Positions 50,389 to 59,236 of a DNA stretch of 64,000 bases are shown here, one piece after another (position 1 is the first letter of the stretch; each line of letters begins with the position of its first letter). Origin of the DNA: VRUE01 sp963819755. GTDB lineage: Bacteria; Actinomycetota; Thermoleophilia; Solirubrobacterales; 70-9. Below the pieces are notes generated by a model. It was given only the letters and a program-made list of their open reading frames with translations, did not search any database and was not told the origin of the DNA. The position numbers were made by a program, and so were the translations under genes. Location: positions 1,612,001 to 1,676,000 of the forward strand of contig CAWFXB010000002.1 of the NCBI GenBank assembly GCA_963819755.1, in the 5' to 3' direction.

Positions 50389-51549
50389 GTGGCAAGCGTC
50401 GAAATCCGCTCCGTTCAAAGCAAGCGCGACCTGAAGCGCTTCGTCAAGGTCCCCTTCCGGCTCCATCGCGATCACCCGCAGTGGGTGCCGCCGCTGATCT
50501 TCGAGCGGATGGAGTTCCTCAACCGCGGCAAGAACCCCTGGTTCGAGCACGGCGAGGCCGAGTACTTCATCGCCGAACGAGACGGCGAGCCGGTCGGGCG
50601 GATCACCGCCCAGATCGACGAGCTCTGGGACGAGGCCCACGGGGGCAGCGACGCGATGTTCGGCTTCTTCGAGACGGTCGAGGACCCCGCCGTCGCGGCG
50701 GCCCTGCTCGACGCCGCGACCGAGTGGGCGGCTTCCCGCGGTCGCTCCCGCATCCTCGGCCCGATGGACTTCACCACCAACGACGAGGTCGGCATCCTGA
50801 TCGAGGGCTACGAGCTGCGCCCCTACATCCTCGAGAACTGGCACCCGCCCTTTTACAAGACGTTGCTCGAGGAGCACGGCTTCGGCAAGGCGATGGACCT
50901 GCTGATGTGGCAACTCGAGCTCGGCAAGCTCAAAGAGGGCGAGGAATTCGATCCCGCGATCCACGCCGCCGCGGAGAAGGCGCTGCGCGACGAAGGGGTG
51001 ACGATCCGCAACATCGACAAGGGCAATCTGGCCCACGAGATGCGCCTCTTCACCCCCGTCTACAACGACGCCTGGTCCGACAACTGGGGCTTCGTACCGG
51101 CGACCGATGCCGAGATCGAGTTCCACGCCAAGAACCTCAAGCAGGTGCTCGACGAGGACTGGGCCTACATCGCCGAAAAGGACGGCGAGGCGATCGGCGC
51201 CGCGCTCACCCTCCCCGACGTCAACCAGGTGATGGCGAAGCTCGGCGGGCGGCTGCTGCCCTTCGGTTGGCTGCGCTTCCTGCTCGGCAAGCGCAAGATC
51301 GACCGCCTGCGCGTCTTCGCGCTCGGCGTCAAGCGCGAGTACCACCACAGCGGCGTCGCCGCCGGCCTCTACCTCAAGCACCTCGAGACCGCCAACAAGC
51401 CGGGCACGATCGAAGGCGGCGAGATGGGTTGGATCCTCGAGACCAACGAGCCGATGAACCGGGCGATGAAGGGGATGGGCGGCGAGGTCGTCAAGAAGTA
51501 CCGGATCTACGAGAAGGCGATTCAGTCGCCTGACTCCCAGGTCGGTTAA
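50389..51549 (+). CDS. GNAT-superfamily acyltransferase-like protein, candidate ceramide synthase
   Basis: 386 residues. The N-terminal LKRFVKVPFRLHRDHPQWVPPLIFERMEFLNRGKNPWFEHGEAEYFIAERDGEPVGRI and the GVKREYHHSGVAAGLYLKHLE stretch are GNAT-like with two degenerate lobes. Proteins of this type, next to serine palmitoyltransferase genes, act as bacterial ceramide synthases in Caulobacter (literature knowledge). GTG 50389 faces the divergent SPT-like start. The role is an inference from pairing, not from catalytic residues. Confidence 0.6.
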   Translation: MASVEIRSVQSKRDLKRFVKVPFRLHRDHPQWVPPLIFERMEFLNRGKNPWFEHGEAEYFIAERDGEPVGRITAQIDELWDEAHGGSDAMFGFFETVEDPAVAAALLDAATEWAASRGRSRILGPMDFTTNDEVGILIEGYELRPYILENWHPPFYKTLLEEHGFGKAMDLLMWQLELGKLKEGEEFDPAIHAAAEKALRDEGVTIRNIDKGNLAHEMRLFTPVYNDAWSDNWGFVPATDAEIEFHAKNLKQVLDEDWAYIAEKDGEAIGAALTLPDVNQVMAKLGGRLLPFGWLRFLLGKRKIDRLRVFALGVKREYHHSGVAAGLYLKHLETANKPGTIEGGEMGWILETNEPMNRAMKGMGGEVVKKYRIYEKAIQSPDSQVG

Positions 51550-51608
51550 CGGCGCAGTTTCCGGCTTTATGGCTCGATCGAGCTGATCGGATCGTTAAGG
51601 TCGAGCCG

Positions 51609-51869
51609 GTGAGCGAGTTTGAGCTTGAGCCGGTTCGTGTTCGCGTGCTGCCGCACGAGACGCCCGGTGCGCTGGCCCTTAGCAGTGAGGCGCGTACGGC
51701 TGCGATTGCTGCTGTCGGTGGGGTTCTCGCCGGGGCCGCGACGGTTGCTGTGGTGCGGACGGTCGGTGCGGCGGCGAAGCAGGGCAGGCTGCTGCCGCGG
51801 CGTGGGAAGCAGCCCAAGGTCGTCGCCAGCCGGTCATTTCTCGTGGACGTTCACCTGCTCGGCAGGTGA
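51609..51869 (+). CDS. Small membrane-anchored protein, unknown
   Basis: 86 residues with one hydrophobic helix (AAIAAVGGVLAGAATVAVV) and a basic tail ending in FLVDVHLLGR. GTG 51609 start. Its last codons overlap the glycosylase start by 4 nt, so the two are translationally coupled. Function unknown. Confidence 0.6.
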   Translation: MSEFELEPVRVRVLPHETPGALALSSEARTAAIAAVGGVLAGAATVAVVRTVGAAAKQGRLLPRRGKQPKVVASRSFLVDVHLLGR

Positions 51870-52774
51870 AGAGCCTTGAAGTAGAGGTCCGGCCGCCCTC
51901 GCCCTTCCGGCTGCCCGGGTACAGCAGCGAGGACCGGGTTATGCGGGTTGCCGATGGGGTCGTCTCGCGGCTGCTGCGGGTCGGGCAGAGCCCGGTCCTG
52001 GTGCGTGCCTGGGAACCGGCCCAAGGCCGGGTCCAGCTGCGTGCCGAGCCGGTCGATCCGGCGGCGGTGAGCGCGCCGCGGTCGATCCCGGCGGCGTCGA
52101 GTCAGGCCGCCGGTCCGGCGCAGCTGCGGATGGCGGTGGAGCGGATGCGCTTCGCGCTCGGTGTCGACGACGACCTCGGTGAGGTCTATCGGCGCTTCCG
52201 TCGCGATCCGCTGCTCGGGCCGCTTCTGCGACGGCGTCCCTGGCTGCGCCCGCGCCGCCGCCCGTGGGCCTGGGAGGCGCTCGCCTGGGCGGTCGTCAAG
52301 CAGCTGATCGAGAGCGAGCGGGCGGCGGTCATCCAGCGCCGCATCGTCGGCCGCTGGGGGTCGCGCCTGGGTCGGGACCGGGGGGCGCTGTGCGATATGC
52401 CGGGGGCGGAGACGATCGCCGGGCGGGCGCCGGCCGAACTCGCCTCGCTGGATCTTTCGCCAGCTCGCTCGATCGCCCTGCGCGCGGTCGCCCGCGAGAT
52501 CGCCGCCGGGCGGGTGTCTCCCGGCGACCCCGCCGCGGACGCGCGACTGCTCGCGATCCCCGAAGTCGGCCCCTGGACCGTGCAGTGCCTGGGCCTGTTC
52601 GGCCGCGGCGATCCCGACTCGCTCCCGGCCGGGGATCTGATCTACCTGAAGCTGGTCGGCCGCCTCGCCCGCCTCGGCCGCCGCGCCACGGTCGAGGAGG
52701 TCGAGGAGTTCTACGCGCCGTACGCGCCATTCCGCGGCCTGGCGAGCCTGTGGACGATCGGCCTGTACAGATAG
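51866..52774 (+). CDS. AlkA-like HhH-GPD DNA-3-methyladenine glycosylase
   Basis: 302 residues. The HhH-GPD motif is IPEVGPWTVQCLGLFGRGDPDSLPAGDLIYLKLVG, with the catalytic Asp in PAGDLIYLK, and the N-terminal part resembles AlkA (beta-sandwich) domains. It excises alkylated bases in base excision repair. It is not close to the aidB or AlkZ-like genes. Start at 51866 overlaps the preceding gene. Confidence 0.85.
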   Translation: MKSLEVEVRPPSPFRLPGYSSEDRVMRVADGVVSRLLRVGQSPVLVRAWEPAQGRVQLRAEPVDPAAVSAPRSIPAASSQAAGPAQLRMAVERMRFALGVDDDLGEVYRRFRRDPLLGPLLRRRPWLRPRRRPWAWEALAWAVVKQLIESERAAVIQRRIVGRWGSRLGRDRGALCDMPGAETIAGRAPAELASLDLSPARSIALRAVAREIAAGRVSPGDPAADARLLAIPEVGPWTVQCLGLFGRGDPDSLPAGDLIYLKLVGRLARLGRRATVEEVEEFYAPYAPFRGLASLWTIGLYR

Positions 52775-52816
52775 GCGCAGGCTTCAAGGAACCATCGACC
52801 TTGCCGATAGGCCCGC

Positions 52817-55117
52817 ATGGCACGCGAGGGCGATTCTAGGGGCGAGGGATGGCCCGAAGAGCGGGTATCCGAGTTCCTCGAGGAGATTTCCTCGGCGGGC
52901 GACGACTACCGCCGCCTGGTCGAGCGCCTGCCGGCGATCGTCTACTCCTGCGAGCTGGGCGAACGGGGTCGCTGGCGCTATGTCAGCCCCCAGATCGAGG
53001 AGATCCTCGGCTACAGCCCGGAGGAGTGGATGGCCGACCCCGGGCTCTGGGCGCAGCGGCTTCACCCCGACGACCGCGAGCGCGCGCTCGAACAGGAGAC
53101 CCACAAGGTGGCTGCCGAAGGGGGTGCCCCGCCGGTCGACTACAGGATGATCACCCGCGAGGGCGCCACCGTCTGGATCCTCGACGAGGCGGTGCTCGAG
53201 CCCGACGCTGATGGGACCCCTGTCTGGCACGGCGTCCTCTACGACATCACCGAGCGCAAGATCGCCGAGCAGGAGCTGAAGCGAGCCGCCGCCCAGCAGG
53301 CGGCGGTGGCACGGCTGGGCCGCTACGCGCTCCAGGACGGCGACCCGACGCGGCTGGCCAAGCAGGCGGTGCCGCTGATGACCGAGATCGACGGGGTCGA
53401 GGCGGCCTGCGTCTGGGAAGCGGGCCGCGAGGGCCGGCGGCTTCACCTGCGCGCCGGGCTCGAGGAGCGGGAGGGGGGCGCGGAGCGCCGCGCCTCGGCG
53501 GCCCGCGACTCGCACGCGGGCGCCGCGCTGGAGTCGGGCCTGCACGTGATCGTCGACGACTGGTCGAGCGAGCGGCGCTTCTCGATGCCGCCGGCGCTGC
53601 GGGTGCTCGGCGTGCGCAGCAGCCTCGCGGTGCCGATCGCCGGCAAGGAGCGCCCCTTCGGCGTGCTCGACATCCACTCCACCGAGCCCACCCACTTCAC
53701 CCCCCAGGACGTCCACTTCGTCCAAGCCTCGGCGAACGTGCTGGCCGACGCCCTGGAGCGCCACAATGCCGACGAGGCCTTGCGCCACCGGGTCCTGCAC
53801 GACTCGCTGACCGGCCTGCCCAACCGGCCCAGCTTCGTCGACTCGCTGCGCGACGCGCTGCGCCGCAGCATCGCCTCGGGCTCGCCGGTCGGCATCCTCT
53901 TCCTCGACCTCGACCACTTCAAGCTGATCAACGACAGCATCGGCCACCACGCCGGCGACGATCTGCTGCGCGCCGTCGCTCCCCGCCTGCGCGCCCATCT
54001 GCGGCCGGGCGACATCGTCGCCCGCTTCGGCGGCGACGAGTTCGGCATCCTCGTCGACCGGCTGACCGACGAGGAGGAGGCGCTGGCGATCGCCGACCGG
54101 GTGGCGGGTGCGTTCGCGGAGCCCTATTCCATGGGCGGTGCCGACCATTTCGTCACCGCCAGCATCGGCATCGCCGTCGCCCGGCCGACAGGTCGCGAGC
54201 CGGTCGACGCCGAGTTGTTGATCCGTGACGCCGACGCGGCGATGTACCGGGCCAAGGAGCGCGGCCGGGGGCGTTGCGAGGTCTTCGACGCCGAGATGCG
54301 AGCGCGTGCCGTGCGCCGGCTCGAGACCGAGCGCGAGCTGCGCCACGCGCTCGACCGCGACGAGCTGGAGCTGCACTACCAGCCGGTGGTCGCCCTCGGC
54401 AACGGCGAGATCGTCGGCGTCGAGGCGTTGGTGCGCTGGAACCACCCCGAGCGCGGCCTGCTCGACCCCGGCGAGTTCGTCTCGATCGCCGAGGACAGCG
54501 GCCTGATCGAGCCGATCGGGCGCTGGGTGCAGGAGACGGCCTGCCGCCAGGCGCTCGGCTGGCACGATCTGCGTCCCGACCAGCGGCCCCTCGATGTCGC
54601 CGTCAACCTCTCGGCCCGTCAGGTGGCGCACCGCGACCTGGCCGGCTCGGTGCGCGAGATCCTCGCCCGCACCGGCCTCGACCCGGTCAACCTGCGACTG
54701 GAGGTGACCGAGAGCGTCCTGGTCGAAGAGTCGGCCAGCGCCACCGCGACCCTGGAGGCGCTGAGCGAGATCGGCGTCCGCCTCGTCCTCGACGACTTCG
54801 GCACCGGCTACTCGTCGCTCGCCTACCTCAACCGCTTCCCCTTCGACGCGCTGAAGATCGACCGCTCCTTCGTCGAAGGGCTCGGAGTCGAACAGGAGCG
54901 CACGGCGATCGTCGAGGCGGTGATCGGCATGGCCCGCGCCCTCTCGCTCGACGCGATCGCCGAGGGGGTCGAGAACGAGGCGCAGCTCTCGGAGCTTCGC
55001 CGGCTCGGCTGCGACTACGCCCAGGGCCACCTCTTCTCGCGCCCGCTCGCGGCGCAGAAGGTGACGAGCCTGCTGCGCGAGGGGGGCTTCGAGCTAATCG
55101 GGGATCTGGCCCGCTAG
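52817..55117 (+). CDS. PAS-GAF-GGDEF-EAL cyclic-di-GMP enzyme
   Basis: 766 residues, soluble. PAS near 30-150 (YVSPQIEEILGYSPEEWMADPGLWAQRLHPDDRERAL), GAF about 165-310, GGDEF near residue 405 (RFGGDEFGILVDRL) and EAL near 535 (VGVEALVRWNHPERGLLDPGEF). Both catalytic motifs look intact, so it may make and break cyclic-di-GMP. RxxD-like inhibitory sites were not sought. Its end overlaps the convergent ABC gene by 24 nt. Confidence 0.94.
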   Translation: MAREGDSRGEGWPEERVSEFLEEISSAGDDYRRLVERLPAIVYSCELGERGRWRYVSPQIEEILGYSPEEWMADPGLWAQRLHPDDRERALEQETHKVAAEGGAPPVDYRMITREGATVWILDEAVLEPDADGTPVWHGVLYDITERKIAEQELKRAAAQQAAVARLGRYALQDGDPTRLAKQAVPLMTEIDGVEAACVWEAGREGRRLHLRAGLEEREGGAERRASAARDSHAGAALESGLHVIVDDWSSERRFSMPPALRVLGVRSSLAVPIAGKERPFGVLDIHSTEPTHFTPQDVHFVQASANVLADALERHNADEALRHRVLHDSLTGLPNRPSFVDSLRDALRRSIASGSPVGILFLDLDHFKLINDSIGHHAGDDLLRAVAPRLRAHLRPGDIVARFGGDEFGILVDRLTDEEEALAIADRVAGAFAEPYSMGGADHFVTASIGIAVARPTGREPVDAELLIRDADAAMYRAKERGRGRCEVFDAEMRARAVRRLETERELRHALDRDELELHYQPVVALGNGEIVGVEALVRWNHPERGLLDPGEFVSIAEDSGLIEPIGRWVQETACRQALGWHDLRPDQRPLDVAVNLSARQVAHRDLAGSVREILARTGLDPVNLRLEVTESVLVEESASATATLEALSEIGVRLVLDDFGTGYSSLAYLNRFPFDALKIDRSFVEGLGVEQERTAIVEAVIGMARALSLDAIAEGVENEAQLSELRRLGCDYAQGHLFSRPLAAQKVTSLLREGGFELIGDLAR

Positions 55118-56101
55118 ATAGGCGTTGCTGAGCACTTCGGCAGTCGTCGGACGGCCGGAGATCAGTCCGTTTTCGTTCATCCAGGCGATGAACGCCTTCC
55201 ACTCGGCGGGGTTCATCGTGCCGCGTCTGGAGAGCAGCGGCAGCGTCGCTGCGACCTCGGCCCTGGTCAGCTTCGGATCGAGGTTCGGGTTGGCTTCGAG
55301 CAGCGCCTTGGTCGTCGCTTCGGGGCTCTTGATCGCGGCGGCGGTGCCGCGCGCCAGCGCGCCGAGGAAGAGGCGGATCGCCTGCGGGTCTTCTTCGAGC
55401 CGGTCGCGGCGGGCGACGAGGACGAGCTCGTCGTAGGTCGGTACGCCCAGCTTGTCGACCGGGGTGACGACCGGGTCCTTGCCGCGCAACCGCAGGTCGA
55501 CTCCCTCGACGTTGCTGAACCCGCCCAGCATCGCCTGGGCGCTGCCGCCGGCGAGCGCCGGCAACAGCCCGTAGCCGACGTTGACGGTCTTGACGTCTGC
55601 GGGGGTCAGCTTGGCGCGGGCGAGGATCGTCTTCAGGTAGGCGTCCTGGTAGGGGATGCCCGCGGTGGCGATCGTCTTGCCGCGCAAGCCGGCCACCCCT
55701 TTTATGCCCGATTTCTGCAGCCAGATCAGCGAGGTCAGCGGGCGGTCGACGAGGGCGCCGACGGCGACCACGTCGAGACCCTGTTCGCGGGCCAGCATCA
55801 CCTCGGGCTCGTATGAGATCGCCAGGTCGGTCTGCCCCGCGGCGACCTGCTTGATCGGCGCCGCCGGGTCGGAGGGGGTCTGGATCGAGACGTCGAGGCC
55901 GGCTTCGCGGAAGTAGCCGAGCTTCTTCGCCATGTAGATGCCGGCGTGGTCGGGGTTGGGGTAGAAGTCGAGCGTCAGGCTGAGCGGTTCGGTCGCCGCG
56001 CCGGTCGTGTCGTCGCTCTTCTCACCGCAGGCGGCCAGCCCCAGGGCGAGGGCGAGGAGGGCGACGGCGAGGGCGATCGCCGACAGTCGGGGGAACTTCA
56101 T
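55094..56101 (-). CDS. ABC-transporter substrate-binding lipoprotein, ThiY/NMT1-like
   Basis: 335 residues. Lipobox LGLAACGEK, then LTLDFYPNPDHAGIYMAKKLGYFREAGLDVSIQTPSDPAAPIKQVAAGQTDLAISYEPEVMLA, the pattern of HMP- or formylaminopyrimidine-binding (ThiY/NMT1) proteins. With the permease and ATPase upstream on the same strand it forms a complete importer, probably for a thiamine precursor; sulfonate uptake is an alternative given nearby sulfur genes. No TPP riboswitch was visible. Confidence 0.88.
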   Translation of the reverse strand: MKFPRLSAIALAVALLALALGLAACGEKSDDTTGAATEPLSLTLDFYPNPDHAGIYMAKKLGYFREAGLDVSIQTPSDPAAPIKQVAAGQTDLAISYEPEVMLAREQGLDVVAVGALVDRPLTSLIWLQKSGIKGVAGLRGKTIATAGIPYQDAYLKTILARAKLTPADVKTVNVGYGLLPALAGGSAQAMLGGFSNVEGVDLRLRGKDPVVTPVDKLGVPTYDELVLVARRDRLEEDPQAIRLFLGALARGTAAAIKSPEATTKALLEANPNLDPKLTRAEVAATLPLLSRRGTMNPAEWKAFIAWMNENGLISGRPTTAEVLSNAYLAGQIPD

Positions 56102-56111
56102 CCCCTGCTTT

Positions 56112-56903
56112 CTATCGCCAAGTGACGATGCGGCGCTCTGCGAGAGCCAGAATGCCGTACAGGCCGATCGCGATGAAGGCCAAAATGGTCACGGAAGCGA
56201 ACATGCGCGCGGTTTCCAGCTGCGCGCTGTCCTGCCGCATCAGGACCCCCAGGCCCGAGTTCGCTCCAGCCCACTCGCCGAAGACCGCGGCGATCGGCGC
56301 GAAGGCAATCGCGATCCGGGCGCCGCTGAAGGCAAAGGGCAGCGAGGTCGGGGCTTCCACTCGCCAGAGAAGCTGCCGGCGCGAGGCGTCGAGAGTCCGC
56401 ATCATCTTGGTCGTCTCGGGGTCGACCGAGCGCAGCCCGTCGGCAGTGGCCACGCCGATCGGGAAGAAGCAGACCAGGGCGATGATCGCCAGCTTGGGCC
56501 CGATTCCGTAGCCGAACCAGACGACCAGGATGGGGGCGATGATGAGGATTGGTACGGCCTGCGAGGCGACCATCAGCGGGTAGGCGGCCCGGCGCAACAG
56601 CCCGGAGAGGCGGAGAAGCAGGGCAAAGCCGAGCCCAGCAGCCAGCCCGCAGAGGAAGCCGAGCAGGACCTCCTGCAGCGTCACCCAAGCGTTTTCGGCC
56701 AACAGTGAGCGGTTGTCCCACAGCGAGGAGGCGATTTCGGCGGGCGAGGGGACGAGGAAGCTTTCGACGTTGAGCACGCTTGCGAGCGCCCCCGTGCTCG
56801 CAGCGACCTGCCAGGCGCCGATCAGCGTCGCGAGGAGCAGCAGCGGAAGCAGCCATGTGGCGAGTTTCCCGTCTATATGACGGGTAAGGCGCCACGCATT
56901 CAT
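56112..56903 (-). CDS. ABC permease (ThiX/TauC-like)
   Basis: 263 residues with six hydrophobic helices and the cytoplasmic EAA-like loop TLDASRRQLLWRVEAPTSLPFAFSGARIAIAFAPIAAVFGEWAGANSGLG. It is the membrane part of the importer and overlaps the ATPase gene by 4 nt. Confidence 0.9.
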   Translation of the reverse strand: MNAWRLTRHIDGKLATWLLPLLLLATLIGAWQVAASTGALASVLNVESFLVPSPAEIASSLWDNRSLLAENAWVTLQEVLLGFLCGLAAGLGFALLLRLSGLLRRAAYPLMVASQAVPILIIAPILVVWFGYGIGPKLAIIALVCFFPIGVATADGLRSVDPETTKMMRTLDASRRQLLWRVEAPTSLPFAFSGARIAIAFAPIAAVFGEWAGANSGLGVLMRQDSAQLETARMFASVTILAFIAIGLYGILALAERRIVTWR

Positions 56904-57658
56904 TGGGTGCCCCTGTGCAAGGCGGCCATCGCCCGCTCGCGGACGGCGACGAACTCGGGATCGGTGACCGCGGCGTCGCGATCGGCTGCCCGCGGCGCTG
57001 GCGCGCTCAGTTCCTCGACCACATGAGCGGGCCTGGCGGAAAGGACGGCGACGCGATCGCAGAGGTAGAGCGCCTCCTCGACGTCGTGGGTGACGAGGAC
57101 CACCGTGCGCGGGTCCGCGGCCAGGGCTTCAGACAGCCAGGCCTGCATCTCGGCGCGGGTGATCGCGTCGAGCGAGGCGAACGGCTCGTCCAGCGCCAGC
57201 ACCGGCTTTCCGGCAACGAGCGTGCGCAGGAAGGCGACGCGCTGCCGCATCCCACCCGAGAGCTCGGCCGGCCGCGTGCGCTCGAAGCCCGCGAGGCCGA
57301 GGCGCTCGAAGAAGAGCCCTGCCTGCTCGCGCGCCGCGCGGCGGCGGACACCGCGGTTGCGCAGCGCCAGCGCGGCGTTGTCGACCGCCGACAGCCAGGG
57401 CAGCAGCATGTCGCGCTGCGGCATGAAGGCACAGTGGGCGAGGCGCTCGGCCGGATCGCTGTCCCCGTCCACCTCGATCTCGCCCACGCTCGGCTGCTGC
57501 AGGCCGGCGATCAGCTCGAGCAGGGTGGACTTCCCGCAACCCGAGGGACCGACCAAGCCGAGCACCCCTTGCTCCGGCACCTCCATGTCGAGGCGCTCGA
57601 TCGCCTCCAGCTCGCCGTAGGAGTGGCTGAGGCCGCGGATCGAAACCATGGCGGGCAC
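56900..57658 (-). CDS. ABC ATPase (ThiZ/TauB-like)
   Basis: 252 residues. Walker A GPSGCGKSTLLELIAGL, Q-loop FMPQRDMLLPWLSAVDN, signature AELSGGMRQRVAFLRTLVAG, Walker B VLALDEPFASLDA, switch VTHDVEEALYLCDRV. It drives the adjacent permease. GTG 57658 or ATG 57649 could start it. Divergent from the TauE/SafE gene across an inverted repeat. Confidence 0.93.
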   Translation of the reverse strand: MPAMVSIRGLSHSYGELEAIERLDMEVPEQGVLGLVGPSGCGKSTLLELIAGLQQPSVGEIEVDGDSDPAERLAHCAFMPQRDMLLPWLSAVDNAALALRNRGVRRRAAREQAGLFFERLGLAGFERTRPAELSGGMRQRVAFLRTLVAGKPVLALDEPFASLDAITRAEMQAWLSEALAADPRTVVLVTHDVEEALYLCDRVAVLSARPAHVVEELSAPAPRAADRDAAVTDPEFVAVRERAMAALHRGTQ

Positions 57659-57678
57659 CTTGGTATTCTCCCGTACTC

Positions 57679-57726
57679 CTCGCTCCTGACCAATCCAGTC
57701 GAGAAAGTAGGAAAGTCAGGAGCGAG
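57679..57726. promoter_or_regulatory. Inverted repeat between divergent ABC and TauE/SafE genes
   Basis: CTCGCTCCTGAC (57679-57690) pairs perfectly with GTCAGGAGCGAG (57715-57726) across 24 nt. In RNA this is a hairpin in the leader of either gene, and it could also be an operator. The left arm includes a ribosome-site-like GTCAGGAG on the minus strand. Confidence 0.5.
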
Positions 57727-57734
57727 ATAGATTG

Positions 57735-58646
57735 ATGGACCCGGCAATCATCTTCTTCGGTCTCGGTATCGGCGTGCTCGTCGGCATGACGGGCATGGGC
57801 GGGGGATCCCTGATGACGCCGCTGCTGATCCTGATCTTCGGGATCCAGCCGACGACGGCGATCGGCACCGACATCTTCTACTCGGCCGTGACCAAGACGG
57901 TCGGCGGCTGGCGCCACCTACGGATGAAGACCGTGAACATGGAGCTGGTCAAATGGCTGGCCCTCGGCAGCGTCCCGGCGGCGGTCAGCGGCGTCGCGAT
58001 CGTCTCGGTGCTCAAGAAGCACATCGGCGAAGACCGGCTCGACTCGCTCGTCTATGCGGTTCTCGGCGGCACCCTGCTGATGGTCGGCATCATCACCCTC
58101 GCCCGGGCCCTGATCCTGCGCGATCTGGTCGACGAGCGCGACCGCTTCGACGTCGAGCGCCGCCACAAAGTCGCCGCCGTCCTGATCGGCGCCACGACCG
58201 GCTTCGTGATCGGCATCACCTCGGCCGGGTCGGGCACCGTGATCGCGATTCTGCTGATCGCCGTCTACCGCCTGGCGCCCAAAAAAGTCGTCGGCACCGA
58301 CGTCTTCCACGCCGCGATCCTACTCTGGGCCGCCGGCATCGCCCACTGGATAGGCGGCAACGTCGATTTCGTCCTCGCTGGCAACATCCTGATCGGCTCG
58401 ATCCCGGGAGTGATCGTCGGCGCCGCCCTCTCCAGCAAAGCCCCGCAGGGCTTCATCCGCACGGCCCTGGGCCTCGTCCTGGTCGGCTCGGGGATCGTCA
58501 CGATCCAGAAAGGCGACCCAAATGTATGGCCCATCGCGGCTCTCGTCGCGGGAATCGGCCTCGGCGCGGTTCTCGCCGCCCCCCGCATCCTCCACCGCCG
58601 CCGCCAGCGCGAAGCAGCGGAGCTTGCGCTCGAATCGACCGGCTAA
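57735..58646 (+). CDS. TauE/SafE-family sulfite/sulfonate exporter-like permease
   Basis: 303 residues, eight or so helices. The family repeat is seen as GMTGMGGGSLMTPLLILIFGIQPTTAIGTDIFYSAVTKTVGGWRH and VIGITSAGSGTVIAILLIAVYRLAPKKVVGTDVFHAAILLW. It would move sulfite, sulfonates or related anions. ATG 57735 follows a TTG three bases before it. An Rrf2 gene and the sulfate ABC operon follow, so the stretch is a sulfur locus. Confidence 0.9.
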   Translation: MDPAIIFFGLGIGVLVGMTGMGGGSLMTPLLILIFGIQPTTAIGTDIFYSAVTKTVGGWRHLRMKTVNMELVKWLALGSVPAAVSGVAIVSVLKKHIGEDRLDSLVYAVLGGTLLMVGIITLARALILRDLVDERDRFDVERRHKVAAVLIGATTGFVIGITSAGSGTVIAILLIAVYRLAPKKVVGTDVFHAAILLWAAGIAHWIGGNVDFVLAGNILIGSIPGVIVGAALSSKAPQGFIRTALGLVLVGSGIVTIQKGDPNVWPIAALVAGIGLGAVLAAPRILHRRRQREAAELALESTG

Positions 58647-58678
58647 CCCGCGTGCTGAGTGCCTGATTAACTAGCTCT

Positions 58679-59134
58679 ATGCGTGTTTCAGCAAAAGCCG
58701 ACTACGCCGTCCGCGCCGCCGCCGAGCTCGCCGCGGCCGGCGACGAGCCCGTCAAGGGGGAGCGGCTGGCCGACGCGCAGGACATCCCGCTGCAGTTCCT
58801 CGAGCACATCCTGCTGGAGCTGAAGCACCACGGCATCGTCCGCGCCCGCCGCGGCGCCAAGGGCGGCTACTGGCTCGCCAAGCCTGCCGACGAGGTGACG
58901 ATCGCCGACGTCGTCCGCGCGGTCGAGGGCCCGATCGCCCACGTCCAGTCTTCCCCGCCCGAGGCGATCGAGTACCGCGGTAACGCCGAGCACCTCCAGG
59001 AGGTCTGGATCGCCGTGCGCGCCAACCTCCGCGCCGTCCTCGAGCACGTGACCCTCGCCGACCTCGTGGCCGGCGAGCTCCCCAGCTCCATCAAGGAGCT
59101 CGCGGCGCCCGGCGACGCCTGGGCGCCGCGTTAG
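58679..59134 (+). CDS. Rrf2-family transcriptional regulator without Fe-S cysteines
   Basis: 151 residues. Helix-turn-helix and wing: ADYAVRAAAELAAAGDEPVKGERLADAQDIPLQFLEHILLELKHHGIVRARRGAKGGYWLAKP. No cysteine cluster of IscR/NsrR is present, resembling CymR-type regulators that control cysteine and sulfate genes with O-acetylserine sulfhydrylase. Located 32 bp after the TauE/SafE gene and 102 bp before the sulfate ABC operon, it probably controls sulfate uptake. Confidence 0.9.
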   Translation: MRVSAKADYAVRAAAELAAAGDEPVKGERLADAQDIPLQFLEHILLELKHHGIVRARRGAKGGYWLAKPADEVTIADVVRAVEGPIAHVQSSPPEAIEYRGNAEHLQEVWIAVRANLRAVLEHVTLADLVAGELPSSIKELAAPGDAWAPR

Positions 59135-59236
59135 CCTCTTTTTTCGCTCTCTTCCTGACTTTGCTGATCGACTTTCTGCTAAGGTGCCCGCCTTCATTCC
59201 TAATCAACTTCATCAAGAAAGAAGGGAAGGGGTTAG

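Noticed and set aside
57659..57734. TPP riboswitch upstream of the ThiZ/ThiY-like operon
   Set aside because: No CUGAGA or ACCUGAUC-type core is present; the gap is only 73-76 bp and is explained by a plain inverted repeat.
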